Positions 1-10,192 of a stretch of DNA of 64,000 bases are shown here, piece after piece; position 1 is the first letter of the stretch; each line of letters begins with the position of its first letter. The notes beneath the pieces were generated by a model. The model did no database searches, had not been told where the DNA came from, and saw nothing but the letters and a program-made list of their open reading frames with translations. A program made the position numbers and the translations under genes. The DNA lies in contig NZ_BJUY01000001.1 in the NCBI RefSeq assembly GCF_007988865.1, positions 1 to 64,000 of the forward strand, written 5' to 3'. This stretch comes from Alkalibacterium kapii (GTDB lineage Bacteria > Bacillota > Bacilli > Lactobacillales > Carnobacteriaceae_A).

Positions 1-202
1 CAAAGTAAAATAGTTCTTCAAATTTCTTATCTAAAGCTATACATAATATTAATGCTAATTTAGCAGTAGGATTGAATTGTCCAGTTTCAATTGAACTTAT
101 AGTATTTCTAGAAACACCAACCATATCAGCTAATCTTTGCTGAGATAGTTTAGCCTTTTTTCTTGTTTCCTTTAATCTATTTTTTAATATTAATTGCTCC
201 AT
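1..202 (-). CDS. Xre-family HTH transcriptional regulator (C-terminus cut by window edge)
   Basis: The 67 visible codons start at ATG 200-202 and run off the left edge of the window. The product is a compact helix-turn-helix of the Xre/Cro type: LSQQRLADMVGVSRNTISS is the recognition region, followed by IETGQFNPTAKLAL, typical of small 65-75 residue regulators. Only a few residues should be missing at the C-terminus. The start codon lies inside the last codons of the upstream membrane-protein gene (13-nt overlap), so the two are almost certainly cotranscribed and translationally coupled. It probably binds the inverted repeat at 527-566 and represses its own promoter; that is inference from the layout. 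The AT-rich codons suggest an accessory origin. Confidence 0.88.
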   Translation of the reverse strand, partial: MEQLILKNRLKETRKKAKLSQQRLADMVGVSRNTISSIETGQFNPTAKLALILCIALDKKFEELFYF

Positions 203-510
203 AAATTAACCATCCAAATCAAACAAGGTCCTATAGCAATTAATAGTCCACCAATTGAACTAATTAAATCTGTTTTCTCTTTATTAGCAAAATATTTTCC
301 TAAATATTCAAAACCTATATATACTCCATATATAGTAAATAAATGAATGAAATCTTTATCATTTATATATTTGATAATCATAATTATAAGTATACCTATT
401 GTCGCTGCTCCTAAACCCCATTGACTCCCTTTTTGAGCTTTATAATTTTTAGCTTCATCATTAAACAAATTTTCTTTTTTAGCTCTTTCTAAGATTTCAT
501 CTTTTTCCAT
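190..510 (-). CDS. small membrane protein, DUF6442-like, paired with an Xre regulator
   Basis: A 106-residue protein with a charged N-terminus (about residues 1-28) followed by three to four hydrophobic segments (about 32-46, 54-70 and 82-104). The shape resembles the DUF6442 family, small membrane proteins of unknown function that often sit beside an Xre regulator; the family call is from memory of its pattern and is tentative. The Shine-Dalgarno AAGGAGG (517-523) is 6 nt from the ATG. The gene overlaps the following regulator by 13 nt, and the two form a two-gene unit under one promoter. No catalytic motif is visible. Confidence 0.8.
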   Translation of the reverse strand: MEKDEILERAKKENLFNDEAKNYKAQKGSQWGLGAATIGILIIMIIKYINDKDFIHLFTIYGVYIGFEYLGKYFANKEKTDLISSIGGLLIAIGPCLIWMVNLWSN

Positions 511-526
511 AAAAATCCTCCTTGCA

Positions 527-571
527 AAGTTTACTTGTCTATATTATATTTTAGCCAAGTAAACTTGTCAA
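527..571 (-). promoter_or_regulatory. sigma-A promoter with an inverted-repeat operator flanking the -10
   Basis: On the minus strand, TTGACA (566-571) is separated by exactly 17 nt from TATAAT (543-548), a consensus promoter for the membrane-protein/Xre pair. The 11-bp arms AAGTTTACTTG (527-537) and CAAGTAAACTT (556-566) form a perfect inverted repeat with an 18-nt gap: one arm fills the spacer and the other lies just past the -10. This is the geometry of a repressor operator; the encoded Xre protein is the obvious candidate ligand. Confidence 0.8.
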
Positions 572-757
572 CGATTTATATATATCAATATGATTTATTT
601 TAAAATTTCATATATTATCTATACGATCCTATTTTTGTTATTTATCTATTACTTCAGTAAGACAATACCACTAAAATACTTTTACCCTACTTGATTTACA
701 ACTTCATTTCCTGATATATATATTACTCAATTGAATCATCACCCTGATTTTGAGCAT

Positions 758-789
758 AAAAAAAGATGATTTCTTTAAATTCATCTTTT
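758..789 (-). terminator. intrinsic terminator after the 50-residue peptide gene
   Basis: The arms AAAAGATGA (761-769) and TCATCTTTT (781-789) pair around an 11-nt loop, with a run of A on the plus strand (757-764), which is a U-run for minus-strand transcripts. It lies downstream of the small ORF at 851-1003. The interval 571-757 shows no gene. Confidence 0.55.
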
Positions 790-850
790 CTTATTTAGAT
801 ATGAAATTATAATTATTTAAACTAATGCCATATAATATAAAGAATATGCC

Positions 851-1003
851 TTAATTATAATGTTTTTTAATATAAAACAATCCAATTATAAAAACTATAA
901 TTGTGATTGGATAGTTAATACACTTATTTATACTGGATAAAAACATCCCTGCTACAATCCAAAAAACAACTGACATAAATATTAAAAGTAATATTGATCG
1001 CAT
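851..1003 (-). CDS. 50-residue two-helix membrane peptide, unknown function
   Basis: ATG at 1001-1003, TAA at 851-853. Two hydrophobic stretches (about residues 3-22 and 31-45) are separated by a short polar turn, and the end is basic (KKHYN). A short upstream ORF of four codons ends at TAA one base before the ATG, with AAGGAAG further upstream, so translation may reinitiate. The base composition is very AT-rich, like the Xre pair on its left. I do not recognise a family. Hydrophobic AT-rich sequence can mimic such ORFs, hence moderate confidence. Confidence 0.45.
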   Translation of the reverse strand: MRSILLLIFMSVVFWIVAGMFLSSINKCINYPITIIVFIIGLFYIKKHYN

Positions 1004-1021
1004 TTTATAATTTTTCCATTA

Positions 1022-1158
1022 TCACTTCCTTGTATCTCCACACTCTAGGTTAACAACCACTGAAACATCGAAATACTTTTTCAGCTCTTTTTTCTTGAAA
1101 TTATGCTCATCTTTTGTAAAGACAAAATGGTCATAAAAGTGCTTGAATCTCAGGATTT
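1022..1158 (-). pseudogene. possible 3' remnant of a gene downstream of rlmD
   Basis: Directly after the rlmD stop, a frame different from rlmD stays open down to TGA at 1022-1024 and reads like a real protein end: a mixed stretch with ILRFKHFYDHFVF, then a lysine-rich segment, then YFDVSVVVNLECGDTRK. No start codon with a Shine-Dalgarno is visible; the frame only continues into the rlmD 3' end. It may be the tail of a gene truncated when the AT-rich patch arrived. I do not recognise the family, and chance is possible. Confidence 0.25.
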
Positions 1159-2550
1159 CTATATAGTTTGCTTTTGTATCAACGCAATGCACTCCACATG
1201 GCTCGTCTGCGGGAACATATCTACAGGCTGCACTTTTTCTGCGGTGTAGCCGCCTTCTATCAGCAGGGCCAGGTCGCGTGCGAGTGTAGCAGGGTTGCAG
1301 CTGACGTAAATCATCTTCTTGGGCTGCATTTCAAGAACAGCGTCGATGAATTGCTGATCCAGTCCTTTTCTTGGCGGATCAACGACGACTAGGTCAGCGG
1401 AGCGGCCTTCTTTGCTCCATTCCACCATTACGTCTTCTGCTGCACCGACATGGTAGGTGACATTTTCTATTCCGTTGAGTTCTGCGTTTCGTTTAGCGTC
1501 TTCAACTGCTGGTTCAATGATTTCAATGCCATAGACCTTTTTGGCTTTTTCAGCTAAAGCAAGTGAGATTGTGCCAATACCACTATAAGCATCGATGACA
1601 GTTTCTTCACCTGTCAGTTCGGCAAACTCAAGCACCTTGCTGTAGAGCACTTCAGCCTGCGAGGTATTGACCTGGAAGAATGAACGATGAGAGATTTCAA
1701 ACGTGTGATCCAGAAGTTTATCGTGATACTTGTCTTCCCCATGAAGCAGGATAGCTTCCTGCCCTAAAATAACGTTTGTCTTTTTTGGATTCACATTCTG
1801 AACGATACTGACAACCTCCGGCAGTTCTTCCAAGATGTCCGGAACGATTTTACTGATCGGAAACAGTTTTGGTGTACGTGTCACGAGAACGATCATCATT
1901 TCTCCAGTATGATAACCCCGTCGGACAAGGATATGGCGCAGGTTGCCTGTATTATCTTTTTCGTTGTAAGGTTTGACGCCATAGGTTCGCATGATATCCC
2001 GAACGGTCAGAATTGCCTTGTCTATTTCCGGGTCTTGGATTTTAAAGTCTTCCATAGGGATCAAGTCGTGACTGTTTTTTCTGTAGATTCCTGTTTCCAA
2101 TTTTCCCTTGATTTTTCTGACAGGGACCTGGGCTTTATTACGGTAGCCGAAAGGATTTTCCATCCCCATGACGTCATGAACAGGCATATCAGGCAGTTTG
2201 GCTATTTTCTGCATAACGTTTTCCACTTGGTCTTTTTTAAATTTAAGCTGACCTTCATAAGTAAGATGCTGCAGGGGCATGGTTCCTGATTGTGCGTAAG
2301 CCTTGTCTTTTATTTCTACGCGATCGGGACTGGTATTGATGATTTTAATCAGCTTGCCGACGCCATATGACTTCCCTACTTTGATCACTTTGAATTCGAC
2401 AGTTTCGCCTGTTAAGGCCCCTTCAATGAATATAGGGTAATGCTCGATTTTAGCCACTCCCAGCCCTTCATGGGTCAAATCATTGATTTCTCCCTGATAG
2501 GTTTTGTTCTTTTCTACTGGCGCTTCGAATTTCTTTTTATGGTTACTCAT
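1159..2550 (-). CDS. rlmD: 23S rRNA (uracil-5-)-methyltransferase RlmD/RlmCD (RumA family)
   Basis: 463 residues. An N-terminal TRAM domain (about residues 12-70) is followed by a linker domain and a SAM-binding Rossmann fold. Visible motifs: FFQVNTSQAEVLY, DAYSGIGTISLALA (SAM loop), DPPRKGLDQ and YVSCNPATLARDL, where the Cys is the catalytic nucleophile, with the general-base Glu in HVECIAL at the end. The family makes m5U at positions 747 and/or 1939 of 23S rRNA. The Cys cluster that holds an Fe-S centre in E. coli RlmD is absent: the region before LQHLTYEGQL reads SGTMP. Shine-Dalgarno AAGGAG lies about 6 nt before the ATG. It is the last gene of the pcrA-to-rlmD run and has its own possible promoter. 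Confidence 0.95.
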   Translation of the reverse strand: MSNHKKKFEAPVEKNKTYQGEINDLTHEGLGVAKIEHYPIFIEGALTGETVEFKVIKVGKSYGVGKLIKIINTSPDRVEIKDKAYAQSGTMPLQHLTYEGQLKFKKDQVENVMQKIAKLPDMPVHDVMGMENPFGYRNKAQVPVRKIKGKLETGIYRKNSHDLIPMEDFKIQDPEIDKAILTVRDIMRTYGVKPYNEKDNTGNLRHILVRRGYHTGEMMIVLVTRTPKLFPISKIVPDILEELPEVVSIVQNVNPKKTNVILGQEAILLHGEDKYHDKLLDHTFEISHRSFFQVNTSQAEVLYSKVLEFAELTGEETVIDAYSGIGTISLALAEKAKKVYGIEIIEPAVEDAKRNAELNGIENVTYHVGAAEDVMVEWSKEGRSADLVVVDPPRKGLDQQFIDAVLEMQPKKMIYVSCNPATLARDLALLIEGGYTAEKVQPVDMFPQTSHVECIALIQKQTI

Positions 2551-2584
2551 GTTTTTCTCCTTTTTCTAAGTTGCATGGTTTAGT

Positions 2585-2613
2585 TATACAAAGTATACAG
2601 GTTTTAGTGACAA
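2585..2613 (-). promoter_or_regulatory. possible rlmD promoter
   Basis: Minus-strand TTGTCA (2608-2613), 17 nt, then TGTATA (2585-2590), about 35 bp before the rlmD start. The -35 is good and the -10 weak. It sits just after the hairpin that follows dgkB, which makes a separate promoter for rlmD reasonable. Confidence 0.4.
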
Positions 2614-2617
2614 GACG

Positions 2618-2651
2618 AAAGCGCACAGTTTTTAGGCTGCGCGCTTTTTTT
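2618..2651. terminator. GC-rich hairpin between dgkB and rlmD
   Basis: AAAGCGCACAG (2618-2628) pairs with CTGCGCGCTTT (2637-2647), one mismatch, over an 8-nt loop. It overlaps the dgkB stop codon. The T-run is on the plus-strand side (2645-2651); for the minus-strand transcript the tail is only CTTTCGTCTTG, so termination of dgkB here may be partial. Confidence 0.5.
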
Positions 2652-3663
2652 AATCATCTTTATTTTCAAATTCACGTACACGTTTCTTGAACTCTTCTTC
2701 TTTTTCTTCGGCCATCAAATCACGCGTATTGATAGATAAATGCATTCGATCAAGATCGGTCACGATTTCTAAATGCTGCTGGTACATCGTGAATTCAGCA
2801 GGCGCATCGCCGCCGTATTCACCGTCGATATTTATCATGAGCTGCTGGTTATTCTGTGTTTCAGCTTTAACGTAGCTCGTTTTTTCGTATAGTACTTTTG
2901 GATGCTGTATATGTCGGCCATCATTCATCAGCATCGTAATCAAACGCAGGATTTCTGCAAAATTAGTGGTTTTCACAACAATCAAAGTGAATTTACCGTC
3001 GCCTAGAGTTTTATCGGGAGCGATTTTTTCAAATCCCCCCACAGAATTTGTCAAAGCAACAAACACCAATGAGGCGATCCCTTCGTAAACACCGTCATCG
3101 TAAGTGATTTTGACTGGAACTTTACCTACGCGAGGAAGCAGTTCTGCCCCTTTTACAAAGTAGGCCAGTGAGCCAAACAAAGATTTCATGTTAGCCGGCA
3201 CTTCATAAGTAACTTCTGTCAAAAAACCAGCTGCTCCAATATTCATAAAATACTTATCATCTGATTTTGTTTTGACTCTGCCGATATCCATATGGACCGT
3301 TTGATTCTTATGAATAAGCTGTGCTGCTTTAACGTAATCATATCGCGGTATTTTTAGTGCCCTCGCGTAGTCATTCGTCGTCCCTGATGGTATGATCGCA
3401 AGCTTTGGATGCTTTGAATGTGGTGACATCCCGTTGATCACTTCATTTATCGTGCCGTCACCACCTGCAGCTATGATCAAGTCGAACCCATCTACAGTAC
3501 ACCGGTCTGCTTCTTTCTGTGCACTCAAAGGTTCCGGCGTCGTACAGAAGGTACTGGTTTCATATCCTGCTTTTTCATATTCATTCAATATATCTGGTAG
3601 TTGCCTTTTTAGTGTTTCACGACCGGATGTCGGATTATAAATCAATCGTGCGCGTTTTTTCAC
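2650..3663 (-). CDS. dgkB: diacylglycerol kinase, DgkB/YegS type
   Basis: 337 residues, soluble lipid-kinase fold. GGDGTINEVINGM (ATP-binding, NAD-kinase-like) and PSGTTNDYARAL are the family signatures; IYNPTSG near the N-terminus is the first glycine motif. It phosphorylates diacylglycerol released by lipoteichoic acid synthesis so it can re-enter phospholipid synthesis, which pairs with the LtaS-type enzyme at 24968-27115. The start is GTG (3661-3663), preceded by GGGGGTGG at 7 nt; an upstream ATG (3668-3670) is out of frame. It follows gatB closely and belongs to the same run. Confidence 0.93.
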   Translation of the reverse strand: MKKRARLIYNPTSGRETLKRQLPDILNEYEKAGYETSTFCTTPEPLSAQKEADRCTVDGFDLIIAAGGDGTINEVINGMSPHSKHPKLAIIPSGTTNDYARALKIPRYDYVKAAQLIHKNQTVHMDIGRVKTKSDDKYFMNIGAAGFLTEVTYEVPANMKSLFGSLAYFVKGAELLPRVGKVPVKITYDDGVYEGIASLVFVALTNSVGGFEKIAPDKTLGDGKFTLIVVKTTNFAEILRLITMLMNDGRHIQHPKVLYEKTSYVKAETQNNQQLMINIDGEYGGDAPAEFTMYQQHLEIVTDLDRMHLSINTRDLMAEEKEEEFKKRVREFENKDD

Positions 3664-3692
3664 CGTACATCCACCCCCTTTTCAGATCGCTC

Positions 3693-5126
3693 CTAGCGTT
3701 TATCCATTTCTTCTTTTAACAGTTTATTGACTACGCCAGGATTAGCTTTTCCTCTTGTTTGTTTCATAACGTTTCCAACCAGAAAGCCTAACGCACGGTC
3801 TTTACCGTTTTTGTAGTCTTCGATAGACTGTTCGTTTTGGTCAAGTGTTTCCATGATAATAGGCAGCAGTACTTTGGGATCACTCAATTGAACCCAGCCT
3901 TTTTCTTCAACAAGTGCTTTCACGTCTTCACTGCCTTTGGTAATCAGTTCTTTGAATACTTTTTTGGCGATTTTTGAAGAAATCGTTCCATCTGCAATCA
4001 AATTGATCATCTCAGCGAGCGCTTTAGGTGTCAAGGCTGTCTGATCGATTTCCATCTGTTTTTTGTTCAAATAGGCTGAAACTTCTCCCATCAACCAGTT
4101 GGATGCCTGCTTTGGATCTGCGCCATGTTGAACTGTTTCCTGGAAGAAATCAGACATTTCCACAGTGGCAGTTAAAACGATGGCATCATATTCGGGCAGC
4201 TGATAGTCTTTCACGTATCTCTTTTGTCGTTCTTCTGGCATTTCTGGAAGTGATGTTCTGATTTCATCGATCCACTCGTTACTTATTTCCAGGTTTGGAA
4301 TATCAGGCTCCGGGAAGTAACGGTAGTCACTTGACCCTTCTTTCACACGCATCAAAATCGTCTCACCTGTCGCTTCGTCAAAACGTCGGGTCTCCTGCTG
4401 GATCGCTCCACCGGCATTCAGTATTTTCTCCTGACGAGTTATTTCATATTCCAGACCTTTTCTCACATTGTTGAACGAGTTCAGGTTTTTAAGTTCCGTT
4501 TTTGTTCCAAAAGATTCCTGGCCAACAGGTCTTAAAGACAGGTTGGCATCACAGCGCATCGACCCTTCCTGCATTTTCACATCTGATACACCCGTAAACT
4601 GGACCAGCTGTTTGATCGTATCAAGGTAAGCTTGAGCTTCTTCAGGTGAGCGCATATCCGCTTCTGAAACGATTTCTATCAAAGGCGTTCCCTGACGATT
4701 AAGGTCGACATAAGAAGAGCCATCTTCACCGTGCGTGTTTTTACCGGCATCTTCTTCAAGGTGGACACGTTCAATGCGTATCTTTTTCTTTTCACCTTTG
4801 ACTTCAACCTCGATCCAGCCTTCATATCCAATAGGTTCGTCAAATTGAGAAATCTGATAAGCTTTTGGATTATCCGGGTAAAAATAGTTTTTACGGTCGA
4901 ACTTTGTGTGATTTGCAATACTACAGTTTAAAGCGAGTGCCGCTTTCATTCCATATTCTATTGCCTGTTTGTTAACGACCGGCAATACGCCAGGATGTCC
5001 CCAGTCAATAACGTTGGTATTCGTATTCGGTTCAGCTCCAAAATGGGCTGGAGATGGGGAGAACATTTTGGACTCAGTCTTTAACTCCACGTGTACTTCT
5101 AATCCAATAACAGGTTCCAAATTCAT
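3693..5126 (-). CDS. gatB: Asp-tRNA(Asn)/Glu-tRNA(Gln) amidotransferase subunit B
   Basis: 477 residues, the usual length. The N-terminal GatB cradle and kinase domain begins [10 protein letters not shown] and contains [18 protein letters not shown]; the C-terminal YqeY-like domain ends in [13 protein letters not shown], which grips the tRNA. It binds the mischarged tRNA, activates it with ATP, and accepts ammonia from GatA. The start lies 2 nt after the gatA stop, whose last codons carry the AAAGGAGGAG Shine-Dalgarno. Cytoplasmic; essential where AsnRS or GlnRS is missing. Confidence 0.97.
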   Translation of the reverse strand: MNLEPVIGLEVHVELKTESKMFSPSPAHFGAEPNTNTNVIDWGHPGVLPVVNKQAIEYGMKAALALNCSIANHTKFDRKNYFYPDNPKAYQISQFDEPIGYEGWIEVEVKGEKKKIRIERVHLEEDAGKNTHGEDGSSYVDLNRQGTPLIEIVSEADMRSPEEAQAYLDTIKQLVQFTGVSDVKMQEGSMRCDANLSLRPVGQESFGTKTELKNLNSFNNVRKGLEYEITRQEKILNAGGAIQQETRRFDEATGETILMRVKEGSSDYRYFPEPDIPNLEISNEWIDEIRTSLPEMPEERQKRYVKDYQLPEYDAIVLTATVEMSDFFQETVQHGADPKQASNWLMGEVSAYLNKKQMEIDQTALTPKALAEMINLIADGTISSKIAKKVFKELITKGSEDVKALVEEKGWVQLSDPKVLLPIIMETLDQNEQSIEDYKNGKDRALGFLVGNVMKQTRGKANPGVVNKLLKEEMDKR

Positions 5127-5128
5127 CC

Positions 5129-6595
5129 TTATTCTCCTCCTTTAAATACTGGTTTTTTGGTAAGATGGTTTGTTGCTTTTTCATAGGCATAAGCAGTCCT
5201 GTAGATCGTTTGTTCATCGAAGGGTCTCCCGATGATCTGCATACCGATAGGCAGTCCTTCTGAAAAGCCACAAGGTATGGAAAGTGACGGAACCCCTGCC
5301 AGATTCACAGGGACAGTTAAAACATCAGCCATATACATTGCCAAGGGGTCTTCTATCTTCCCACCGATTTCAAAAGCTGTGGAGGTTGTCGTTGGGGCAA
5401 CCAGAACATCCACTTGTTCAAAGGCTTTGTCAAAATCCTGACGAATAAGTGTACGTGCCTGTGCCGCTTTTTTGAAATGAGCATCATAAAAACCGGAGCT
5501 TAGTGAAAAGGTACCAAGCATGATACGACGCTTCACTTCCATCCCGAAGCCTTCTGAACGGGACTTAACATAAATATCTTCTAATGAATTAATATTTTCA
5601 GAACGGTAGCCATAACGAATACCATCAAATCGCTGTAAGTTACTTGAAGCTTCTGAAGAGGCGATAATGTAATAAGCTGGAATACCGTATTTTGAATGAG
5701 GCAGACTGACTTCTACGATTTCAGCACCCATTTTTTTATACTCGTCGAGTGCTTGACGTACGGAACTTACGATAGCTGTTTCTTTAGCGTCTTCATGGAA
5801 ATATTCTTTTGGTACACCGATGCGAAGACCTTTAACACCTTTGTCGATATTTTCTGTGAAATCAGGTGTTTCTCCACGATAAGAAGTCGAGTCTTTATCG
5901 TCTGTACCACTGATTGCATTTAAAACAAGCGCGTTGTCCTTCACTGTGCGTGTAAAAGGACCAATTTGATCGAGACTTGACCCGAAAGCAATCAATCCGT
6001 ATCGGGAAACCCGGCCGTAAGTCGGTTTCATCCCCACAAGTCCCGTGAAAGATGCCGGCTGACGGATCGATCCTCCTGTATCTGATCCAAGAGAAACTGG
6101 GATTTGTCCGGCAGCAACAGCCGCGGCTGACCCTCCTGAAGATCCACCAGGGACTTTAGTGAGATCCCACGGATTACGTGTTGTTTTCAAAGCAGAATTT
6201 TCTGTCGATCCGCCCATGGCAAATTCGTCCAAGTTCAGTTTTCCTACAGAAATCATCCCTGCCTGTTTCAACTTTTCTACAGCTGTTGCGTCATACACCG
6301 GAACAAAGTCTTCCAGCATTTTAGAAGCCGCTGTTGTACGAACACCTTTGGTTGAAATATTATCTTTGATCCCAACGGGTAAACCACTCAAAATATTGTT
6401 TGGATCTATACCATTTTTATCTGCTTCTCTTGCTGCTTCAAGTGCTTCTTCTTTATTTAGCGTAAGGAATGCTCCAACTTTTTCATCTGTCTCTTCGATC
6501 TTCTCATAAACCGATTCGATCAGTTCGACAGCTGTCCATTCTTTATTCACTAGTTTTTCATGCAACTCTTCTAAAGTGTAATCTAAAAAATTCAT
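5129..6595 (-). CDS. gatA: Asp-tRNA(Asn)/Glu-tRNA(Gln) amidotransferase subunit A
   Basis: 488 residues, an amidase-signature enzyme. GIKDNIS carries the catalytic Lys, [14 protein letters not shown] the cis-Ser, and [15 protein letters not shown] the nucleophilic Ser of the Ser-cisSer-Lys triad. It releases ammonia from glutamine and channels it to GatB. The ATG shares one base with the gatC TGA (TGATG), and the Shine-Dalgarno GGGGAGGG lies inside gatC, so translation is coupled. Confidence 0.97.
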   Translation of the reverse strand: MNFLDYTLEELHEKLVNKEWTAVELIESVYEKIEETDEKVGAFLTLNKEEALEAAREADKNGIDPNNILSGLPVGIKDNISTKGVRTTAASKMLEDFVPVYDATAVEKLKQAGMISVGKLNLDEFAMGGSTENSALKTTRNPWDLTKVPGGSSGGSAAAVAAGQIPVSLGSDTGGSIRQPASFTGLVGMKPTYGRVSRYGLIAFGSSLDQIGPFTRTVKDNALVLNAISGTDDKDSTSYRGETPDFTENIDKGVKGLRIGVPKEYFHEDAKETAIVSSVRQALDEYKKMGAEIVEVSLPHSKYGIPAYYIIASSEASSNLQRFDGIRYGYRSENINSLEDIYVKSRSEGFGMEVKRRIMLGTFSLSSGFYDAHFKKAAQARTLIRQDFDKAFEQVDVLVAPTTTSTAFEIGGKIEDPLAMYMADVLTVPVNLAGVPSLSIPCGFSEGLPIGMQIIGRPFDEQTIYRTAYAYEKATNHLTKKPVFKGGE

Positions 6596-6900
6596 CAGGC
6601 TTGTCCCTCCCCGTTATCGAACATATCGGGAACTTCAATGTATCCATCTTTTTGGGTTTTTACATTTTTAAATAGTTCTTCTCTATCTGTCCCTTTTACT
6701 GCTTTGTCTTCTCTCCAGACATTTGTTTGCTGGAGACCATGATATGTTCCTTCTACACCTTCTGTATCTAATTCCTCAAGCACTTCAACCATTTCGACGA
6801 TCTGGTTCATTTCTTCAGTAAATGTCTGTATGGTTTCTTCATCTATTTCAAGTTTTGAAAGTTTAGCCACATGCTTGACCGTTTCTTCGTTTATAGCCAT
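6595..6900 (-). CDS. gatC: Asp-tRNA(Asn)/Glu-tRNA(Gln) amidotransferase subunit C
   Basis: 101 residues. The N-terminal [14 protein letters not shown] and the [19 protein letters not shown] helix are typical of GatC, the clamp that wraps GatA and GatB together. The ATG is preceded by GGAGGAAGGG. It is the first of the gat genes and follows camS by about 39 nt. Confidence 0.95.
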   Translation of the reverse strand: MAINEETVKHVAKLSKLEIDEETIQTFTEEMNQIVEMVEVLEELDTEGVEGTYHGLQQTNVWREDKAVKGTDREELFKNVKTQKDGYIEVPDMFDNGEGQA

Positions 6901-6939
6901 AAAACCCTTCCTCCCACTTCTTTTATCATGTTGAAATTA

Positions 6940-8115
6940 TTAATTAAAGATATAAACGTCGTACTCATCCTGGTTACCCTCGCGATTGAGGTAAGATTCT
7001 AAACCATTCAGAGATTCTACGTTTATTTGAGTCGGTACATTAGCAGGCAAATACGTTTTACCCGCTTCATTTAAGAATTGCGTAAAGGCAATAATTTCTC
7101 CTTTACCGTAAAACTGCGTGGTCACATTGATTTCCAGATTGACGATCTGCTCTTCGATATAATGAGCAAGCCCGGTCACGCCACTAATATTAGGGAAAAA
7201 ACTTTCGACTTCTGATCTAAAGTTGGCAAAGTTGTTCCCCTCGGCACTCTGCATACCTTCTAGTGGAAAGATGACACGTTCTTCATTGATTTTATTCCAG
7301 TCAGAGACCTCTGATTCACTGCCCTCGCTGAGTCCTTCAGCAATAAAAGTTCCTGGAGCGAGATCATCCCGGCTCGATTGTTCATATAAGCCGATCATTA
7401 CGGGGATCGTTTCCAGACCCGCAACATTTCTGATACGGGAGACGATTTCGTTTCCGATTCTTTTTCCTTCTTCCAGAACTCTTTCTCGAGGGATTTCCTG
7501 CTGGTAGGTTGGCTCATATTGTTCGAGCTGGTAATAATCCACTGAGTTTAATGCCAGACCTATGCTGACGCCTGCGAGTTTGAGCCCGTTATCTGTTTCT
7601 ATATAATAATTTTGTTCAAGTATCGAATTCAAGACAATCGGCTCTCGTTCGCCAGCATCCTTATTGTCACTTGCAGGTGGATTTAATCCCTGCATCTGTT
7701 CATCAGTTTCCTCGTCTTCTTGATTTGTTGTTTCTCTTTTCAACCAGTTTGTAACGAGATCAGCAGACAGGTACTGACCTTCTTGGAAAAAATGTTCTTC
7801 TGTAGAAAAATACTTTTGCGAATGACGCATCAAATCGATCTCAAACATACGCATATTCACATTTGAATTCAAATTGCGTGTGATTCCTCTGTTTTCACTT
7901 GGGGCGTATGTGCCTTCTTCTGTGATGACAGGGCGGTAATAATCTGAATCGATCTGCTCTTTTATGATGGTTGTTTCATTTTGCCCTTTTACGCTTTCTT
8001 CCATCTGGTTATCTTCCTGTCCTGTCTCTGACGCACCATCTTCTGCTGGATTACTACAGGCTGCTAGGAACAAAGTTTGAGCAAGTATTAAACCCAGCAT
8101 GGTTTTCTTTTTCAT
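6940..8115 (-). CDS. camS: CamS family sex-pheromone lipoprotein
   Basis: 391 residues. Signal peptide MKKKTMLGLILAQTLFLAAC with a lipobox ending at Cys20, then an acidic low-complexity linker and the CamS domain. In Enterococcus faecalis the end of the CamS signal peptide is processed into the cAM373 pheromone; the corresponding piece here would be QTLFLAA. The mature protein should be anchored to the outer membrane leaflet; its own role is poorly known. It sits between ligA (22 nt upstream) and gatC, a conserved position in Bacilli. Confidence 0.93.
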   Translation of the reverse strand: MKKKTMLGLILAQTLFLAACSNPAEDGASETGQEDNQMEESVKGQNETTIIKEQIDSDYYRPVITEEGTYAPSENRGITRNLNSNVNMRMFEIDLMRHSQKYFSTEEHFFQEGQYLSADLVTNWLKRETTNQEDEETDEQMQGLNPPASDNKDAGEREPIVLNSILEQNYYIETDNGLKLAGVSIGLALNSVDYYQLEQYEPTYQQEIPRERVLEEGKRIGNEIVSRIRNVAGLETIPVMIGLYEQSSRDDLAPGTFIAEGLSEGSESEVSDWNKINEERVIFPLEGMQSAEGNNFANFRSEVESFFPNISGVTGLAHYIEEQIVNLEINVTTQFYGKGEIIAFTQFLNEAGKTYLPANVPTQINVESLNGLESYLNREGNQDEYDVYIFN

Positions 8116-8137
8116 TTGCTCTCACTCTCTTTTTTAA

Positions 8138-10174
<2,037 letters not shown>

Positions 10175-10192
10175 TTAAGATTTTTTAACAGT

